A stretch of 64,000 nucleotides of DNA from CAKSHC01 sp045595395 (GCA_045595395.1 JAZOAH010000004.1:33770-97769); one strand, 5' to 3'; positions 42,046 through 51,255 are shown, counted from the stretch's first letter. Translations and numbers: made by a program. The notes: generated by a model from the sequence alone, not told the origin.

Positions 42046-42564
42046 TTATCTGCCTCTATATTCTTTCTTTAAGACCTCCGCCATATCTTCCGGCGATTCC
42101 TGACAACCACCGGCAAGCCACATTTTGATAATAGCATTAAGACCGTTTCTGAAAAATTCAATATGATATTTGATGTTACTATCTATATGTTCTTTTTCGG
42201 CTCGCCTTGTATCATATATCGAAACAAGGTGTTTGTCGTCATAACACAGTTTGAAATAGATCTTATAGAAAATTTGGTTTTCTTTAATGTGTTTGAACAT
42301 CTTTAGCGCACCAGTACGTTCATTAAAATAATCATAATCGGCAAACAGATTACTGAACTCATTTTCGAGCTTTTCTCTTGTTTTATCGGCAAGGCCAAAT
42401 ATATCAATATAATTCGCATAAAACGTGCTTCGGTTGAGTCCCGTGTTTTTGATAATATCCGAAACGGTTATTTCTTTGATCTCTCGGGTTTGCAGCAGTT
42501 CAATAAACGCCTTTTCGATTTTCTCTTGCGACTCTCTGCGCCGTTTGTTGTTCTTTACATTCAT
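42046..42564 (-). CDS. TetR-family regulator
   Basis: A 172-residue regulator with an N-terminal TetR helix-turn-helix (ESQEKIEKAFIELLQTREIK, then EITVSDIIKNTGLNRSTFYANY) and a helical ligand domain. ATG 42564 is preferred over ATG 42570 because GGAG lies eight bases before it. It is divergent from two membrane protein genes and AT-richer than the backbone. A split inverted repeat in the divergent region (42582-42663) is a candidate operator. Confidence 0.88.
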   Translation of the reverse strand: MNVKNNKRRRESQEKIEKAFIELLQTREIKEITVSDIIKNTGLNRSTFYANYIDIFGLADKTREKLENEFSNLFADYDYFNERTGALKMFKHIKENQIFYKIYFKLCYDDKHLVSIYDTRRAEKEHIDSNIKYHIEFFRNGLNAIIKMWLAGGCQESPEDMAEVLKKEYRGR

Positions 42565-42581
42565 AACCATTCTCCATTATT

Positions 42582-42663
42582 CCAACACTTATTGTTTTAT
42601 TGTTGATTGTTTTCCCTTAGCCAAAGTATTATACTATTAATGCAATAAAAACACAAGTGTTGG
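42582..42663. promoter_or_regulatory. Inverted repeat in the divergent tetR promoter region
   Basis: CCAACACTT (42582-42590) and AAGTGTTGG (42655-42663) are perfect inverted copies 64 bp apart. Each lies next to one of the divergent genes, so they may be two regulator half-sites. Confidence 0.4.
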
Positions 42664-42685
42664 TTTAATGAAAGGAGATTTCAAA

Positions 42686-43054
42686 ATGAAAAAGAGTAGT
42701 TTTGTTGCACTCATCATGGGAACGGTAAGCGGGGTGCTTTTCGCACTTGGTATGTGTATGGCACTTCTTCCGGAATGGAACGCCTTCACAGAAGGTATCA
42801 TTTTCGGGGCTATTGGTATCGTGCTTAGTATTATCACGGCACTTATCTGGTGCAAGATGGAAAACAAGAAACTGCCAAAATTGAGAGGTAAAAATCTGTT
42901 CCGTATTATTTACGCCGTCATCGCCGCTTTCGTGCTTGGCGTAGGTATGTGCATGTGCCTCGTATGGCAGCAAATCATTTGGGGCACACTCGTCGGTTTG
43001 CTTGGTATCATTATGCTGATTGCTCTCATTCCGATGATTAAAGGTATCAAATGA
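42686..43054 (+). CDS. Four-helix membrane protein
   Basis: A 122-residue protein with four hydrophobic segments in two related halves: ALIMGTVSGVLFALGMCMAL and AVIAAFVLGVGMCMCLVW both carry a G-M-C-M motif. ATG 42686 follows AAAGGAG. It overlaps the following membrane protein gene by 4 bases and is probably controlled by the divergent TetR. No family is recognised. Related TetR-membrane protein modules occur in Clostridia. Confidence 0.75.
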   Translation: MKKSSFVALIMGTVSGVLFALGMCMALLPEWNAFTEGIIFGAIGIVLSIITALIWCKMENKKLPKLRGKNLFRIIYAVIAAFVLGVGMCMCLVWQQIIWGTLVGLLGIIMLIALIPMIKGIK

Positions 43055-43866
43055 AAGCGTTACATCTTTTGAGAAACCCTTATACAAGTCTTGCCTGTAA
43101 CGTTGCATATGCACTCGGCAACTGTATGATAGGTTTTCTTAACTCTTCGTGGTGGTTTATAACAGTGGGTGTGTATTATACCGTGCTTGCCATCACAAGG
43201 TTTTCTGTATTGCAGGTGAAACGAAAAGCAAATGGCAACTATGATACCGAGCTTTTTGCACGGCGCTTTACGGGAATCTTGTTAGTGGTGCTTTCGCTCT
43301 GCATAGTGGGTGTAAATATCATGTCCGCTATGAAAGATAGAGGCACCGCCTTTCACGAAATCGTAATGATTACCATTGCCACATATACATTCGCCAAAAT
43401 AACCATTGCCATGATCGGTATGGTAAAAGCAAAGCATTCCGCTTCTCCGGTACTAAAGACACTTCGTAATATATCGCTCGCTGATGCGTGTGTTTCCATT
43501 TACACAATGCAAAGATCCATGCTTGTGACCTTTCCGGGTATGGAAGCGGCGGAAATCTTATTACTAAACATGTTTACGGGAACAGTAGTATGGATTGTTG
43601 TACTGCTTCTCGGAATCAATCTGATGGGAGGAAAATATACAGATATGGCTAAATCAAACATGGTAAAAGCAAACAAAAAAATCGCCGAGGCCGTAACCGA
43701 TGGTTACAAGAAAATTGAAAAAGGTGTAGTAGACGGCTACAAAAAAATTGAGCAAGGCGTTGTTGATGGTTACACCAAGCTCGAAGATAAGTTTGTAGAT
43801 GCTTACCTCACTAAAGACGGAGAAACCGTTGAAGAAGCCAAAGCCAGACTCAAAGAGAAAAAATAA
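43051..43866 (+). CDS. Membrane protein with C-terminal 11-residue amphipathic repeats
   Basis: A 271-residue protein with about six membrane segments (1-200). The cytoplasmic tail (about 215-258) is made of 11-residue repeats: VTDGYKKIEKG, VVDGYKKIEQG, VVDGYTKLEDK and FVDAYLTKDGE. This 11-mer periodicity is that of amphipathic helices lying on membranes, as in apolipoprotein- or LEA-like helices. It is coupled to the upstream membrane protein. The function is unknown; a role in membrane shape or lipid sensing is possible. Confidence 0.78.
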   Translation: MKALHLLRNPYTSLACNVAYALGNCMIGFLNSSWWFITVGVYYTVLAITRFSVLQVKRKANGNYDTELFARRFTGILLVVLSLCIVGVNIMSAMKDRGTAFHEIVMITIATYTFAKITIAMIGMVKAKHSASPVLKTLRNISLADACVSIYTMQRSMLVTFPGMEAAEILLLNMFTGTVVWIVVLLLGINLMGGKYTDMAKSNMVKANKKIAEAVTDGYKKIEKGVVDGYKKIEQGVVDGYTKLEDKFVDAYLTKDGETVEEAKARLKEKK

Positions 43867-43872
43867 CTGAAC

Positions 43873-43912
43873 AAAGCGGTAGAAAGAATGCGCTTTCTAC
43901 CGCTTTTGTTTT
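43873..43912 (+). terminator. Terminator of the membrane protein operon
   Basis: AAAGCGGTAGAAAG / CTTTCTACCGCTTT followed by TGTTTTC. Confidence 0.9.
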
Positions 43913-44215
43913 CATGGATTCGCCCTCGCTGTGGCCCGCCCGTCGAATCCACCCCGATAAAAGACCAAAACAAAAAGACACCCGATTGGGTGTCTTTTTG
44001 CTTTGGAAAGGGTGGACAAATTCGATGCCCTTTTTTGGCCTATGTGTTCGAACCATTACATATTTTTATAATTCGTGCCGTAGGCACACCGAAACTTCTT
44101 CATTATTACTTTTTACTTATTACCTTCCAAAAATCCGAGCATTTAAGAGAAAAGTGAAGAGTGAAGAGGTAATAGTGAAAAAGTAAAAACCCCCGTACTA
44201 TCGTACGAGGATTTT
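43913..44215. other. Intergenic region downstream of tRNA-Tyr
   Basis: About 300 bp without a gene. It contains a strong hairpin AAAAAGACACCC-GATT-GGGTGTCTTTTT (43972-43999) and, at 44188-44215, the terminator of tRNA-Tyr on the - strand (CCTCGTAC / GTACGGGGG then TTTTT). A GTTCGAACC at about 44048 looks like a T-loop fragment, but no cloverleaf surrounds it. Confidence 0.55.
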
Positions 44216-44300
44216 TGGTGGGAGATGGTGGATTCGAACCACCGAAGGCGAAGCCAGCAGATTTACAGTCTGTCCCCTTTGGCCACTCGGGAAATCTCCC
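44216..44300 (-). tRNA. tRNA-Tyr (anticodon GUA)
   Basis: On the - strand, acceptor stem GGGAGAT/ATCTCCC, anticodon loop CTGTAAA (GTA), a long variable arm and T-arm GGTGGTTCGAATCCACC. CCA is encoded. The long variable arm and GUA anticodon fit class II tRNA-Tyr. Confidence 0.95.
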
Positions 44301-44305
44301 ATGTA

Positions 44306-44381
44306 TGGAGCTGGTGAACGGAATCGAACCATCAACCTGCTGATTACAAATCAGCTGCTCTGCCTATTGAGCTACACCAGC
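44306..44381 (-). tRNA. tRNA-Thr (anticodon UGU)
   Basis: On the - strand, acceptor GCTGGTG/CACCAGC, anticodon stem GCTGA/TCAGC with loop TTTGTAA (TGT), CCA encoded. It is five bases from tRNA-Tyr and probably cotranscribed with it. It is a second threonine isoacceptor in the window. Confidence 0.95.
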
Positions 44382-44517
44382 ATATTGTCCATTCATCAGC
44401 GCAACAATGATTATAGCAGATGCAGAGGTAAATGTCAACATCTATTTTTTGTATTTTTATCTTTTCTTGCCGCCAGTCGATATGGTATAATGGGAAAAAC
44501 GATTTCAGGAGATTTTC

Positions 44518-46326
44518 ATGCCCTTTCTTCCTATTATAAAAAAAGAAATGCGTGCCCTCGGCTGGGATGAGGCCGACTTCGTGTTGGTCACGGGCGATGC
44601 CTATGTCGACCATCCCTCCTTCGGCACTGCCATCATTTCCCGTGTTCTGGAGGCTGCGGGGTATCGGGTCTGTATTTTGTCCCAGCCCCGCTGCGATGCC
44701 GATTATGCCCGCTTCGGTGCGCCGCGCCTGGGCTTTCTGGTCAACGGCGGCAACATCGACTCGATGGTCGCCCACTATACGGCAGCCAAGAAACGCCGTT
44801 CCGACGATGCTTACACCCCCGGCGGCAAGGCCGGCGCCCGCCCCGACCGTGCCACCATCGTCTATGCCCGTGCCATTCGCCGCCTGTTCCCCGATAGTTA
44901 TATTGCCATCGGCGGCCTGGAAGCCTCCTTGCGCCGCTTTGCCCACTACGATTATTGGGACGATGCCGTGCGCCCCTCGATCTTGCTTGACGCACAGGCC
45001 GACCTGCTCATGTACGGCATGGGCGAAAAGCATATCGTCGAGCTGGCCAAGCGCCTCGATGCGGGCGAGCGCCCCACCGATATCCGAGGCACCTGCTATG
45101 CGGTCAAGACCAGCGAATATCAGCCCGGCCCGGTCAAGGAATGTCCGTCTTTTGAGGCGGTGTCGGCCGATACCGATAAGGGTAGACGTGACTATGCCAT
45201 ATCCTGCCGCATCCAGCAGACCGAGCACGACCCGGTGAGAGGCAAGACGGTCATCCAACGCCACGGCGATCGGATCGTGGTGCAAAACCCGCCCATGCCG
45301 CCCCTGACCATGGCCGAGATGGACGAGGTCTATGCCTTGCCCTTTATGCGAAACTATCATCCGTCTTATGAAAGTCTGGGCGGCGTGCCCGGCATCGAAG
45401 AGGTCAAATTCTCCATCATCCATAACCGAGGCTGCTTTGGCGCCTGCAACTTCTGTTCCTTGGCCTATCACCAGGGGCGGCAGATCACCTGCCGCAGCCA
45501 TGATTCGGTGCTTGAGGAGGCCAAGGCCATCACCCAAATGCCCGATTTCAAGGGCAACATCCACGATGTCGGCGGCCCGACCGCCAATTTCCGTGCCCCC
45601 TCTTGTGCCAAACAGGAAAAGAGCGGCATGTGTCCCGACAAGAAATGCCTGGCGCCCGACAAATGCCCCGCCGTGCAGGTCGATCACAGCGACTATCTGT
45701 CGCTGCTGCGCAAGCTGCGTGCCCTGCCCAAGGTCAAAAACGTCTTCGTCCGTTCGGGTATCCGCTTTGACTATCTGATGGCCGACAAGGATGAGGCCTT
45801 TTTCAAGGAATTGGTGGCGCACCATGTCAGCGGGCAGCTGAAAGTTGCGCCCGAACACTGCTCGGCCAATGTCTTAAAGCGTATGGGCAAGCCCCGCATC
45901 GAGGTCTACAACCGTTTCAAAAAACGCTTTTATGAACTGACGGCGGCCGTTGGTAAAAAGCAATATTTGGTGCCCTATCTCATGTCCTCTCACCCTGGCA
46001 GCACCATGGCCGACGCCATTGAACTGGCCCTCTTCCTCAAAAAAGAGAGGATGCGCCCCGAACAGGTGCAGGATTTTTATCCCACCCCCGGCACGGTTTC
46101 GACCTGTATGTTCTACACCGGGCTCGATCCCTATACCATGGAACAGGTCTATGTGCCCCGCACGCCGCAGGAAAAGGCGCAGCAACGGGCGCTGCTCCAA
46201 TATTTTCGTCCCGAAAACCGCAAGACGGTTCTGGACGCTCTGCGGGCCTGTGGCCGTACCGACCTGATCGGATACGGCAAGGACTGTTTAGTTCCGCCGC
46301 CCCCACGCAAAAGGACTTGGCATTAA
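44518..46326 (+). CDS. ygiQ: YgiQ family radical SAM protein
   Basis: A 602-residue UPF0313/YgiQ protein. An N-terminal B12-binding-like domain (VLVTGDAYVDHPSFGTAIIS) is followed by a radical SAM domain with CFGACNFC (C-x3-C-x2-C near residue 305). A second cysteine group (CAKQEKSGMCPDKKCL, CPAV) probably ligates an auxiliary cluster. The C-terminal DUF3362-type region ends PPPPRKRTWH. The reaction is unknown. Start ATG 44518 follows CAGGAG. Confidence 0.93.
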   Translation: MPFLPIIKKEMRALGWDEADFVLVTGDAYVDHPSFGTAIISRVLEAAGYRVCILSQPRCDADYARFGAPRLGFLVNGGNIDSMVAHYTAAKKRRSDDAYTPGGKAGARPDRATIVYARAIRRLFPDSYIAIGGLEASLRRFAHYDYWDDAVRPSILLDAQADLLMYGMGEKHIVELAKRLDAGERPTDIRGTCYAVKTSEYQPGPVKECPSFEAVSADTDKGRRDYAISCRIQQTEHDPVRGKTVIQRHGDRIVVQNPPMPPLTMAEMDEVYALPFMRNYHPSYESLGGVPGIEEVKFSIIHNRGCFGACNFCSLAYHQGRQITCRSHDSVLEEAKAITQMPDFKGNIHDVGGPTANFRAPSCAKQEKSGMCPDKKCLAPDKCPAVQVDHSDYLSLLRKLRALPKVKNVFVRSGIRFDYLMADKDEAFFKELVAHHVSGQLKVAPEHCSANVLKRMGKPRIEVYNRFKKRFYELTAAVGKKQYLVPYLMSSHPGSTMADAIELALFLKKERMRPEQVQDFYPTPGTVSTCMFYTGLDPYTMEQVYVPRTPQEKAQQRALLQYFRPENRKTVLDALRACGRTDLIGYGKDCLVPPPPRKRTWH

Positions 46327-46349
46327 GCCAAGTCCTTTACAATATTTTT
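46310..46349. terminator. Terminator shared by ygiQ and HAD gene
   Basis: AAGGACTTGGC-ATTAA-GCCAAGTCCTT. Both convergent stop codons are in it. Confidence 0.85.
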
Positions 46350-47105
46350 GACGCCGTCGAGTATGTATTGGGGGCGGTAGGGGAAGTTGTCTATGTCCTC
46401 CAGTTTGGTCACGCCCGAAAGCACCAGCACGGTATCGACGTTGGATTCGATGCCGGCAATGATGTCGGTGTCCATGCGGTCGCCGATGAAGGCGATCTCG
46501 TGGCTGTGGCAGTCCAGCTTTTGCAGACCGTGGCGCAGCATCAGGGGGTTGGGCTTGCCCACAAAATAGGCCTTCTTGCCGGTGGCGATCTCGATGGGGG
46601 CGATCAGGGCGCCAGTGGCCGGCATGATGCCCTTTTCGGTCGGGCCTGTGATGTCGGGATTGGTGCCGATGAGTTTAGCGCCCTTGAGCACCAGTTCAAT
46701 GGCCTTTTCGATCTTCTCAAAGCTGTAGGAACGGGTCTCGCCGACCACCACATAGTCGGGATTGACATCGTTCATATAAATGCGTTGATCGTAGAGCGCC
46801 TTGGTCAGCGCTGCTTCGCCGATGACGTAGGCGGTGCAGTTGGGCTTTTGCTTGTGTAGGAAGGCGGCGGTAGCCATGGCGCTGGTATAAAAATGATCGG
46901 CCGAGATATCCAGCCCGATGCGCCCGAGCTTCATGCTCAGTTCATGAGGGGTGCGTTCGGCTGAATTGGTCAGAAAAACAAAACGCTTGCCGTTGTCCTG
47001 CATCCAGTGCACAAACTCGGCCACGCCCTCTAAAATACGGCTGCCGTGATAAATAACACCGTCCATATCGCAGATAAAGCCGGCCTTGTCCCGTAACTGA
47101 TTCAT
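46323..47105 (-). CDS. HAD-IIA (NagD-like) phosphatase
   Basis: A 260-residue HAD superfamily IIA hydrolase: motif I FICDMDGVIYHG, motif II FLTNSAERTPHEL, motif III/IV PLMLRHGLQKL...AFIGDRMDTDIIAG. Family members dephosphorylate nucleotides, 4-nitrophenyl phosphate or phosphoglycolate. The start is set at ATG 47105 (MNQLRDKAGF); ATG 47117 is possible, but the Shine-Dalgarno would touch it. Confidence 0.9.
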   Translation of the reverse strand: MNQLRDKAGFICDMDGVIYHGSRILEGVAEFVHWMQDNGKRFVFLTNSAERTPHELSMKLGRIGLDISADHFYTSAMATAAFLHKQKPNCTAYVIGEAALTKALYDQRIYMNDVNPDYVVVGETRSYSFEKIEKAIELVLKGAKLIGTNPDITGPTEKGIMPATGALIAPIEIATGKKAYFVGKPNPLMLRHGLQKLDCHSHEIAFIGDRMDTDIIAGIESNVDTVLVLSGVTKLEDIDNFPYRPQYILDGVKNIVKDLA

Positions 47106-47166
47106 GGATAAACACATCCTTTCTTTTCTTATTTTATAAAATATATCCACCCTTGTCAATCTTCGA

Positions 47167-47195
47167 TTGACTTTCTTGTATAGGAATAATAAAAT
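47167..47195 (+). promoter_or_regulatory. Promoter of the DUF4886-nitroreductase operon
   Basis: TTGACT (47167-47172), 17 bp, TAAAAT (47190-47195), 25 bp before ATG 47220. Confidence 0.6.
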
Positions 47196-47219
47196 AAAGA
47201 AAAAAGGGGATATGACACG

Positions 47220-47924
47220 ATGAAGATCCTATCGATCGGCAACTCTTTTTCGCAAGACCCACACGCCCACCTGCATGATCTGGCGGCACAAAACGGGCTG
47301 GATATCTATGCCGTCAACCTCTATGTGTCTGCCTGCAGTTTGCATACCCATGCCGTCAATCTCGCTGAACATAATCCTGCCTATGATCTGGAGATCAACG
47401 GTAAGCCGACGGGTGAAAAGATCGGCATCGCCGAGGCGTTGAAGATGGACGAGTGGGATATGATTACTCTCCAACAGGTCAGCGGCCTTTCGGGGTTGCG
47501 TGATACCTATTTCCCGTGGTTTGAACAGGTGTTGAATGCAGTAAAGGCAGCCTGTCCCAAAGCGCAGATCTGGTTCCAGTATACTTGGGCCTATGCCACA
47601 AACTCCAACCATAAGCATTTCAAATTCTATGATAACGACCAACAAACCATGCTGGCCCGTGCCAATGAGTGCAGGGAGATGGTAGTAAAAAACTGGGGGC
47701 TGCCCGTCATCCCCACCGGCGATGTGATCCAGCGTCTGCGCCCCCTATTGGGCGAGGATAAGCTCCATCGGGATACCTTCCACTTATCATACGATTACGG
47801 CCGTCTGGCTGCGGCTGCCACGTGGATCAAAACCCTGAGCGGTCAGAATTTGAAATTGCAGCCCTACGCCGACCTCGATCCGTCGTTGGTCGAACTCATT
47901 TATAAGGTGGTCAATGCACTATGA
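47220..47924 (+). CDS. DUF4886 SGNH-hydrolase-like protein
   Basis: A 234-residue protein starting MKILSIGNSFSQDPHAHLHD. The GNSFS motif supplies the Ser/Asn of the SGNH fold. QQVSGLSG and the C-terminal DTFHLSYDYGRLAAAATW (catalytic Asp/His block) match DUF4886. There is no signal peptide, so it is intracellular. It may deacylate a carbohydrate or ester. It overlaps the nitroreductase gene by 4 bases. Confidence 0.85.
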   Translation: MKILSIGNSFSQDPHAHLHDLAAQNGLDIYAVNLYVSACSLHTHAVNLAEHNPAYDLEINGKPTGEKIGIAEALKMDEWDMITLQQVSGLSGLRDTYFPWFEQVLNAVKAACPKAQIWFQYTWAYATNSNHKHFKFYDNDQQTMLARANECREMVVKNWGLPVIPTGDVIQRLRPLLGEDKLHRDTFHLSYDYGRLAAAATWIKTLSGQNLKLQPYADLDPSLVELIYKVVNAL

Positions 47925-48439
47925 ACTTTTTAGAGATTGCCAAAGTGCGCCAATCCAACCGTGCCTATACCGATCAGCCGATTGAACAAGAGAAGCTCGA
48001 TGCCGTTCTTGAGGCCGCTCGGCTCGCCCCTTCTGCTTGCAATGGGCAACCCTATTTGATTACCGTTTGTCAGGGCGATACGGCAAAGGCGGTAGCCAAA
48101 TGCACCCAGGGCATGGGCATGAATGGCTTCGCCACTCAAGCCCCCGTTTTGCTTGTCATTTCCGAGAAACCCTATGTCAAAACGGCAGCGCTGGGCGCCA
48201 AGGTCAAGCATAACGATTACCGTTCCATCGACATCGGCATTGCGTCGGCCTACATCACCGCCGAAGCCGCCGCCCAAGGATTGGGCAGCTGTATCTTAGG
48301 CTGGTTCGACGATGAGAAGATCCGTGCCATCTGCGATCTGGACGCCCCCGTGCGTCTGGTCATCACCCTCGGCTATCCGGCTGACAACCAACGCCAGAAA
48401 AGGCGCAAGGACTTAGAGAAACTGGTTCAATATAAATGA
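47921..48439 (+). CDS. Nitroreductase-family flavoprotein
   Basis: A 172-residue NAD(P)H-dependent FMN enzyme. FMN-binding elements are RQSNRAYTDQPIEQEKLDAV at the N-terminus, ARLAPSACNGQPY, and LGSCILGWFD. The substrate is not predictable. It is coupled to the DUF4886 gene and followed by a terminator. Confidence 0.92.
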   Translation: MNFLEIAKVRQSNRAYTDQPIEQEKLDAVLEAARLAPSACNGQPYLITVCQGDTAKAVAKCTQGMGMNGFATQAPVLLVISEKPYVKTAALGAKVKHNDYRSIDIGIASAYITAEAAAQGLGSCILGWFDDEKIRAICDLDAPVRLVITLGYPADNQRQKRRKDLEKLVQYK

Positions 48440-48470
48440 AAAGAGCCACCCGATCGGGTGGCTCTTTTCA
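48438..48470. terminator. Bidirectional terminator
   Basis: A perfect palindrome AAAAGAGCCACCC-GATC centre-GGGTGGCTCTTTT between the nitroreductase and the convergent phosphatase gene. Confidence 0.92.
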
Positions 48471-48902
48471 TAGCTGTTGGAGTAGGGCGGTGCAGCCCTT
48501 GACGATCTGCTGATAAACCCCTTCGAAATTGCCCGAATACCAAGGATCCTCGATATCGCCGGGGGTGTCGGTAAAGTCGAGCAGACGGGATACCTTATGC
48601 TGGTCGTCCTGTCCGATGATGGTCATCAGTCGGGGCAGATTGTAGCGCTCCATAACGATGACATAATCAAACTCGTCATAATCGGCACGGGTGATCTGGC
48701 GGGCGCGGTGCTTGCCGTAGGGGACGTTGTGGGTTTCCAGCGTGCGGGCGGCGGCCGGGTAGATGCCGTTGCCGATCTCTTCACGGGAGACGGCCATGGA
48801 TTCAATATGGACATCCATACCCTTAGCTAGATCTTTGCAAACATACTCGGCCATGGGGGAGCGGCAGATGTTGCCGTGGCATAAAAATAGGATCTTTTTC
48901 AT
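48468..48902 (-). CDS. Low-molecular-weight protein tyrosine phosphatase
   Basis: A 144-residue LMW-PTP with the P-loop CHGNICRSP (residues about 8-16) and the general-acid loop DPWYSG (D near 118). It hydrolyses phosphotyrosine or phosphoarginine. It overlaps the alpha/beta hydrolase gene upstream by 4 bases. Its own kinase partner is not adjacent. Confidence 0.94.
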   Translation of the reverse strand: MKKILFLCHGNICRSPMAEYVCKDLAKGMDVHIESMAVSREEIGNGIYPAAARTLETHNVPYGKHRARQITRADYDEFDYVIVMERYNLPRLMTIIGQDDQHKVSRLLDFTDTPGDIEDPWYSGNFEGVYQQIVKGCTALLQQL

Positions 48903-49849
48903 GAAATTACCTCTGTTTTCAGGCCGTTTTGGGTGAAAAATTCGGCCAAAACCTGTAAATATTTTGCCTCATCGACCAAATAGGCCATGCCGTGCCCCGC
49001 CTCGGGGATGGTGACCAGCCGCTTGGGAGAGGCGCAGGCGTCGAAGTTTACCTGACTCATGTAGCAGGGGACATAGTTGTCGGCCTCGCCGTGGATGAAG
49101 ATGACGGGGATCGAGCAGCGCTTGACCGCCTCGACGGGTGAAGTTTCCTCTACATCAAAGCCGCCGAACAGACGTGCGCCCAGACGCACAAAGGGGTACA
49201 GCAGTTTATCAGGAAGGCCCATCTGTCGGATGACCTTGCTGATGATGGCCTTGGGGGAGGTGTAGCCGCAGTCGGCTAAAACACCGACCACATTTTTCGG
49301 CAGTTCCTGCCCGGCGGCGCACAGCACCGTGGCCGCCCCCATCGAAATGCCGGTGAGGATGATCTTTTGCTCAGGCCCGAAACGGCCATTGATATATTTG
49401 ACCCAGGACAGGCAGTCGCGGCTTTCCTTGATGCCGAAGGTGATGACCCGCCCCTGGCTTTGGCCGCAGGCCCGCTGATCGACAAGCAGCACATTGCGGC
49501 CCAAGGCAAAGGCACGCTGCACACCGCCGCACAGATCTCGCTCGGCCGAGCCACGGTAGCCGTGCAGCATCAACTCCATCGGCGCACCCGGCGCATATTC
49601 ATAATACTTGCCGTGCAATTTCAGTCCGTCAAACGAGGTGATCCAAATATCCTCATGGGGCATGGCCGTCACCTCATCGTTCCAGCCCTTCATCTTATCG
49701 TGATAGGGCAGATAGATCCGGCCCGGCGGTAACTCAAAGCCCTTGACCGCCCGCCGTCGTGGGGCGTAAAAGGCCATCAGAAAACAGATCAGCGCCGTCA
49801 GCAGCACCAACAATAACAGACTGCCCAGCACGATCAGTGCGATATCCAT
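48899..49849 (-). CDS. Membrane-anchored alpha/beta hydrolase
   Basis: A 316-residue protein with an N-terminal transmembrane anchor (about 5-28) and an alpha/beta-hydrolase fold. It has HGYRGSAERD (oxyanion region), the nucleophile elbow GISMG, the acid region IHGEADNYVP, and the His in AGHGMAYL. The substrate is unknown; esterase-like. It is cotranscribed with the phosphatase gene. Confidence 0.9.
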   Translation of the reverse strand: MDIALIVLGSLLLLVLLTALICFLMAFYAPRRRAVKGFELPPGRIYLPYHDKMKGWNDEVTAMPHEDIWITSFDGLKLHGKYYEYAPGAPMELMLHGYRGSAERDLCGGVQRAFALGRNVLLVDQRACGQSQGRVITFGIKESRDCLSWVKYINGRFGPEQKIILTGISMGAATVLCAAGQELPKNVVGVLADCGYTSPKAIISKVIRQMGLPDKLLYPFVRLGARLFGGFDVEETSPVEAVKRCSIPVIFIHGEADNYVPCYMSQVNFDACASPKRLVTIPEAGHGMAYLVDEAKYLQVLAEFFTQNGLKTEVIS

Positions 49850-49903
49850 AGCATCATCTCCTTATGTCGCATTATATCACCTTTTCCTATAAAAAGAAAG
49901 TTC

Positions 49904-49932
49904 TTGCTTTTTCTTCATAAATCGTTTACAAT
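49904..49932 (+). promoter_or_regulatory. Promoter upstream of the acyltransferase gene
   Basis: TTGCTT (49904-49909), 17 bp, TACAAT (49927-49932). Confidence 0.65.
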
Positions 49933-49952
49933 TAGCGCAGAGGAGTGATAGG

Positions 49953-51206
49953 ATGTATATTCCCGTTAATTATAAGAATAAAAAACGCTATAACCTGGCC
50001 AAGTATCCGCTGCGCCAGATGAAATGGGTCACGGGTCTGATCTGGCTGCTGTCCAAGATCGGCCTGATCGGCATGGATTACAAGATCGAAAAGGTCAATG
50101 TGGACGATCTCAAGCCGCCCTATATCCTGCTGAGCAACCATATGTATTTTATTGATTTTCTCATCTGTGCCATGGCCACCGGAGGTGCGCGGGTCAATAA
50201 TGTTGTCAGTTTTGACGGCTATTACCGCCGTCCCTGGCTGATGGAGCTGATCGGCTCGATCGGCACGAGAAAATTCACCATGGATCTGCACCTGATCAAG
50301 TCGATCAACAAGGTGCTCAAGCGAGGGGATGTGCTGAGCATGTATCCCGAAGCCCGTTACACCCCCGCCGGTGTGACCAACTATATGCCCGAATCGCTGG
50401 GCAAGCTCATTAAGATGAACAAGGTGCCGGTGGTGGTCATGCTCCATCAAGGCAACCATCTCTATTCGCCCTTCTGGGATTTCCGCCATAAGCGCAAAGC
50501 CCCCCTGCGTGCCACCTTCACCCAGATCCTCACCGCCGACCAGGTCAAGAGCATGAGCGTTGATCAGATCAACAAGGCGGTGCATGAGGCCATGCAGTAC
50601 GACGATTATCAGTATCAGAAGGATAACAACATCCGCATCACCGAGCCGTTCCGTGCTCAGGGTCTGCACAAAGTGCTCTATCAGTGCCCCCACTGCAAGA
50701 CCGAATCGCAGATGGGCTCCGAAGGTGCTGAACTGTTCTGCAAGGCCTGCGGCAAGCGTTGGGTCTGGCAGGAGGACGGTTATATCAAGGCGAAAGAGGG
50801 CGAGACCGAGTTCGATCATATCCCCGACTGGTTTCTGTGGCAGCGCAAGCAGGTGAAAGAGCAGATCGAAAAGGGCGAGTATTATTTTGAGGACGAGGTC
50901 GATGTCTATACGCTGCCTCGCTCGTGGTTCAAATATATCGGCAAGGCTAAGCTGATCCACGACCCCGAAAAGGGCTTTCTTGTGCAGGGGCACTACAACG
51001 GCCGGGACTATTACGTCCAGCGCCAGCCCATCCAGACCAACTCCCTGCACGTTGAGTACGACTACTGTTATGTCCGTCCCGACGATTGCGTCGATATCTC
51101 GACCGAGGACGATTCCTTCTATTGCTATCCCACCAAACAGAATGTCGTCACCAAACTCGCCTTTGCCACCGAAATCCTTTATCAAAAGAGCATAAAAAAT
51201 AAATAA
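49953..51206 (+). CDS. PlsC-type acyltransferase with zinc-ribbon insert
   Basis: A 417-residue protein. Residues about 50-220 form a PlsC-type acyltransferase with NHMYFID (H63-x4-D68) and MYPEARYTP. A zinc ribbon follows (CPHC near 235 and CKAC near 255), then about 150 residues of mixed structure with no named domain. It is likely to acylate a lysophospholipid or glycolipid. AGAGGAG precedes ATG 49953. It is related in its acyltransferase core to the second half of the GT8-PlsC fusion at 30701-32482. Confidence 0.85.
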   Translation: MYIPVNYKNKKRYNLAKYPLRQMKWVTGLIWLLSKIGLIGMDYKIEKVNVDDLKPPYILLSNHMYFIDFLICAMATGGARVNNVVSFDGYYRRPWLMELIGSIGTRKFTMDLHLIKSINKVLKRGDVLSMYPEARYTPAGVTNYMPESLGKLIKMNKVPVVVMLHQGNHLYSPFWDFRHKRKAPLRATFTQILTADQVKSMSVDQINKAVHEAMQYDDYQYQKDNNIRITEPFRAQGLHKVLYQCPHCKTESQMGSEGAELFCKACGKRWVWQEDGYIKAKEGETEFDHIPDWFLWQRKQVKEQIEKGEYYFEDEVDVYTLPRSWFKYIGKAKLIHDPEKGFLVQGHYNGRDYYVQRQPIQTNSLHVEYDYCYVRPDDCVDISTEDDSFYCYPTKQNVVTKLAFATEILYQKSIKNK

Positions 51207-51255
51207 GTAATAAAATTCCATGCCATTACCCATACTATGCAGTAGAGGTGATGGC

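Noticed and set aside
43913..44060. tRNA remnant suggested by GTTCGAACC near 44048
   Set aside because: No acceptor, D or anticodon arms could be folded around it.
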